Assembly (NCBI GenBank): GCA_026996935.1
Contig: JALWJW010000112.1
Coordinates: 1-5,702 of the forward strand
From: Hyphomicrobiales bacterium
GTDB taxonomy: Bacteria > Pseudomonadota > Alphaproteobacteria > Rhizobiales > Aestuariivirgaceae
Direction of reading: 5' to 3'
DNA: 5,702 nt
A program made the translations under genes and the position numbers. Shown piece after piece: positions 5,200 through 5,702 of this stretch. Every line of letters starts with the position of its first letter. The stretch's first letter is position 1. The notes beneath the pieces were generated by a model. The model ran no database searches. It had not been told where the DNA came from and worked only from the letters and a program-made list of their open reading frames with translations.

Positions 5200-5702
5200 A
5201 TGCGCAACTATCTCGACCATAATGCAACCACACCGCTACGCCCGCAGGCGCGTCAAGCAATGATGGCGGCGCTTGATATGGGCGGCAATCCTTCGTCAAT
5301 TCACAGCGAAGGGCGCGCTGCGCGTGCCTTGGTTGAAAAGGCCCGAAAATCCATTGCCGATGCGCTGGGCGTAATCGCGCCTATGGTGGTGTTTACCGGC
5401 GTAGGTACAGAAGCCAATAACTTTGCCATAAAAGGGGCCCAGGTTGATCGTATCATCATTTCAGATGTCGAACATTCATGCGTCTTAGAAGCGGCTCGCG
5501 CCACAGGCAAACCCGTTGAAATTATTCCCGTGGATAATAACGGTGTCATTGCGTTGGAAATTCTTGCCGCCACCCTTGCTTCATCTCATGAGGACACCTT
5601 TGCCCCAAGTGGAAAAGCCTTGGTTTCTGTCATGTTGGCCAATAACGAAACAGGGGTTATTCAACCCGTTGCGCAAGCGGCAGAAATGACCAATCGTAAC
5701 GG
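5200..5702 (+). CDS. Cysteine desulfurase, NifS/IscS-like (partial, 3' end missing)
   Basis: The first 167 codons of a PLP-dependent class V aminotransferase-fold enzyme of about 380-400 residues, which takes sulfur from L-cysteine for Fe-S assembly. Visible family blocks are YLDHNATTPLRP (4-15), GNPSSIHSEGRAARA (29-43), GTEANN (69-74, PLP phosphate region), VEHS with His92, which stacks on PLP, and LANNETGVIQPV (147-157). The PLP lysine and the catalytic cysteine lie beyond the window. The gene starts 6 nt after the iscR stop with no clear ribosome site, so translational coupling is likely; an in-frame TTG at 5194 is an alternative start. The frame stays open to the edge. In alphaproteobacteria this gene type usually leads into sufB, sufC and sufD, which is a prediction for the sequence to the right. 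Confidence 0.9.
   Translation, partial: MRNYLDHNATTPLRPQARQAMMAALDMGGNPSSIHSEGRAARALVEKARKSIADALGVIAPMVVFTGVGTEANNFAIKGAQVDRIIISDVEHSCVLEAARATGKPVEIIPVDNNGVIALEILAATLASSHEDTFAPSGKALVSVMLANNETGVIQPVAQAAEMTNRN

Noticed and set aside
5301..5573. Minus-strand open frame of 90 codons opposite the desulfurase gene
   Set aside because: The plus-strand frame carries many conserved cysteine desulfurase blocks, so the antisense frame is a shadow.

Overview
This 5.7 kb window is a compact chromosomal segment given over to iron and iron-sulfur metabolism. The organism is most likely an alphaproteobacterium of moderate GC. The main reason is the pairing of an IscR-type Rrf2 regulator with a NifS-like cysteine desulfurase that begins YLDHNATTPL. 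That pairing and that desulfurase subtype resemble the start of alphaproteobacterial suf operons rather than enterobacterial iscRSUA. This is a judgement from remembered family features; no search was run.

Layout, left to right. A one-Cys Prx5-type peroxiredoxin (70-600, +) ends in a strong intrinsic terminator (624-654). A 206-bp regulatory stretch follows, holding a perfect FNR/FixK-type palindrome (758-775) and, just before it, a Fur-like 7-1-7 box (739-753). It leads into a complete ferrous iron uptake operon: feoA (807-1115), feoB (1148-3544) and feoC (3552-3779). A COG2945 alpha/beta hydrolase (3786-4430, -) converges on feoC with only 6 bp between the stop codons. A 271-bp divergent control region separates the hydrolase from iscR (4702-5193, +). 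A cysteine desulfurase gene starts 6 bp after iscR and runs off the right edge (5200 to 5702 and beyond).

How the parts fit. FeoB imports Fe2+ through the inner membrane, helped by the small cytosolic proteins FeoA and FeoC. IscR senses Fe-S status. The desulfurase supplies sulfur for Fe-S assembly, presumably with sufBCD and others downstream. The peroxiredoxin removes peroxides that would react with Fe2+. The best regulatory signal is a near-consensus E. coli-type IscR type 1 operator (4520-4544) lying over the -35 and spacer of the predicted iscR promoter, which implies classic autorepression. Irr (ICE)-like palindromes lie just downstream of that promoter (4565-4581) and upstream of the peroxiredoxin (2-18), a weaker but matching hint of iron/heme control. 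The iscR leader also carries repeated GAAAC/GTTTC arms that could form alternative hairpins.

I see no mobile element, CRISPR array, tRNA or rRNA, and no clearly novel system. The interest here lies in regulatory architecture around well-known genes.
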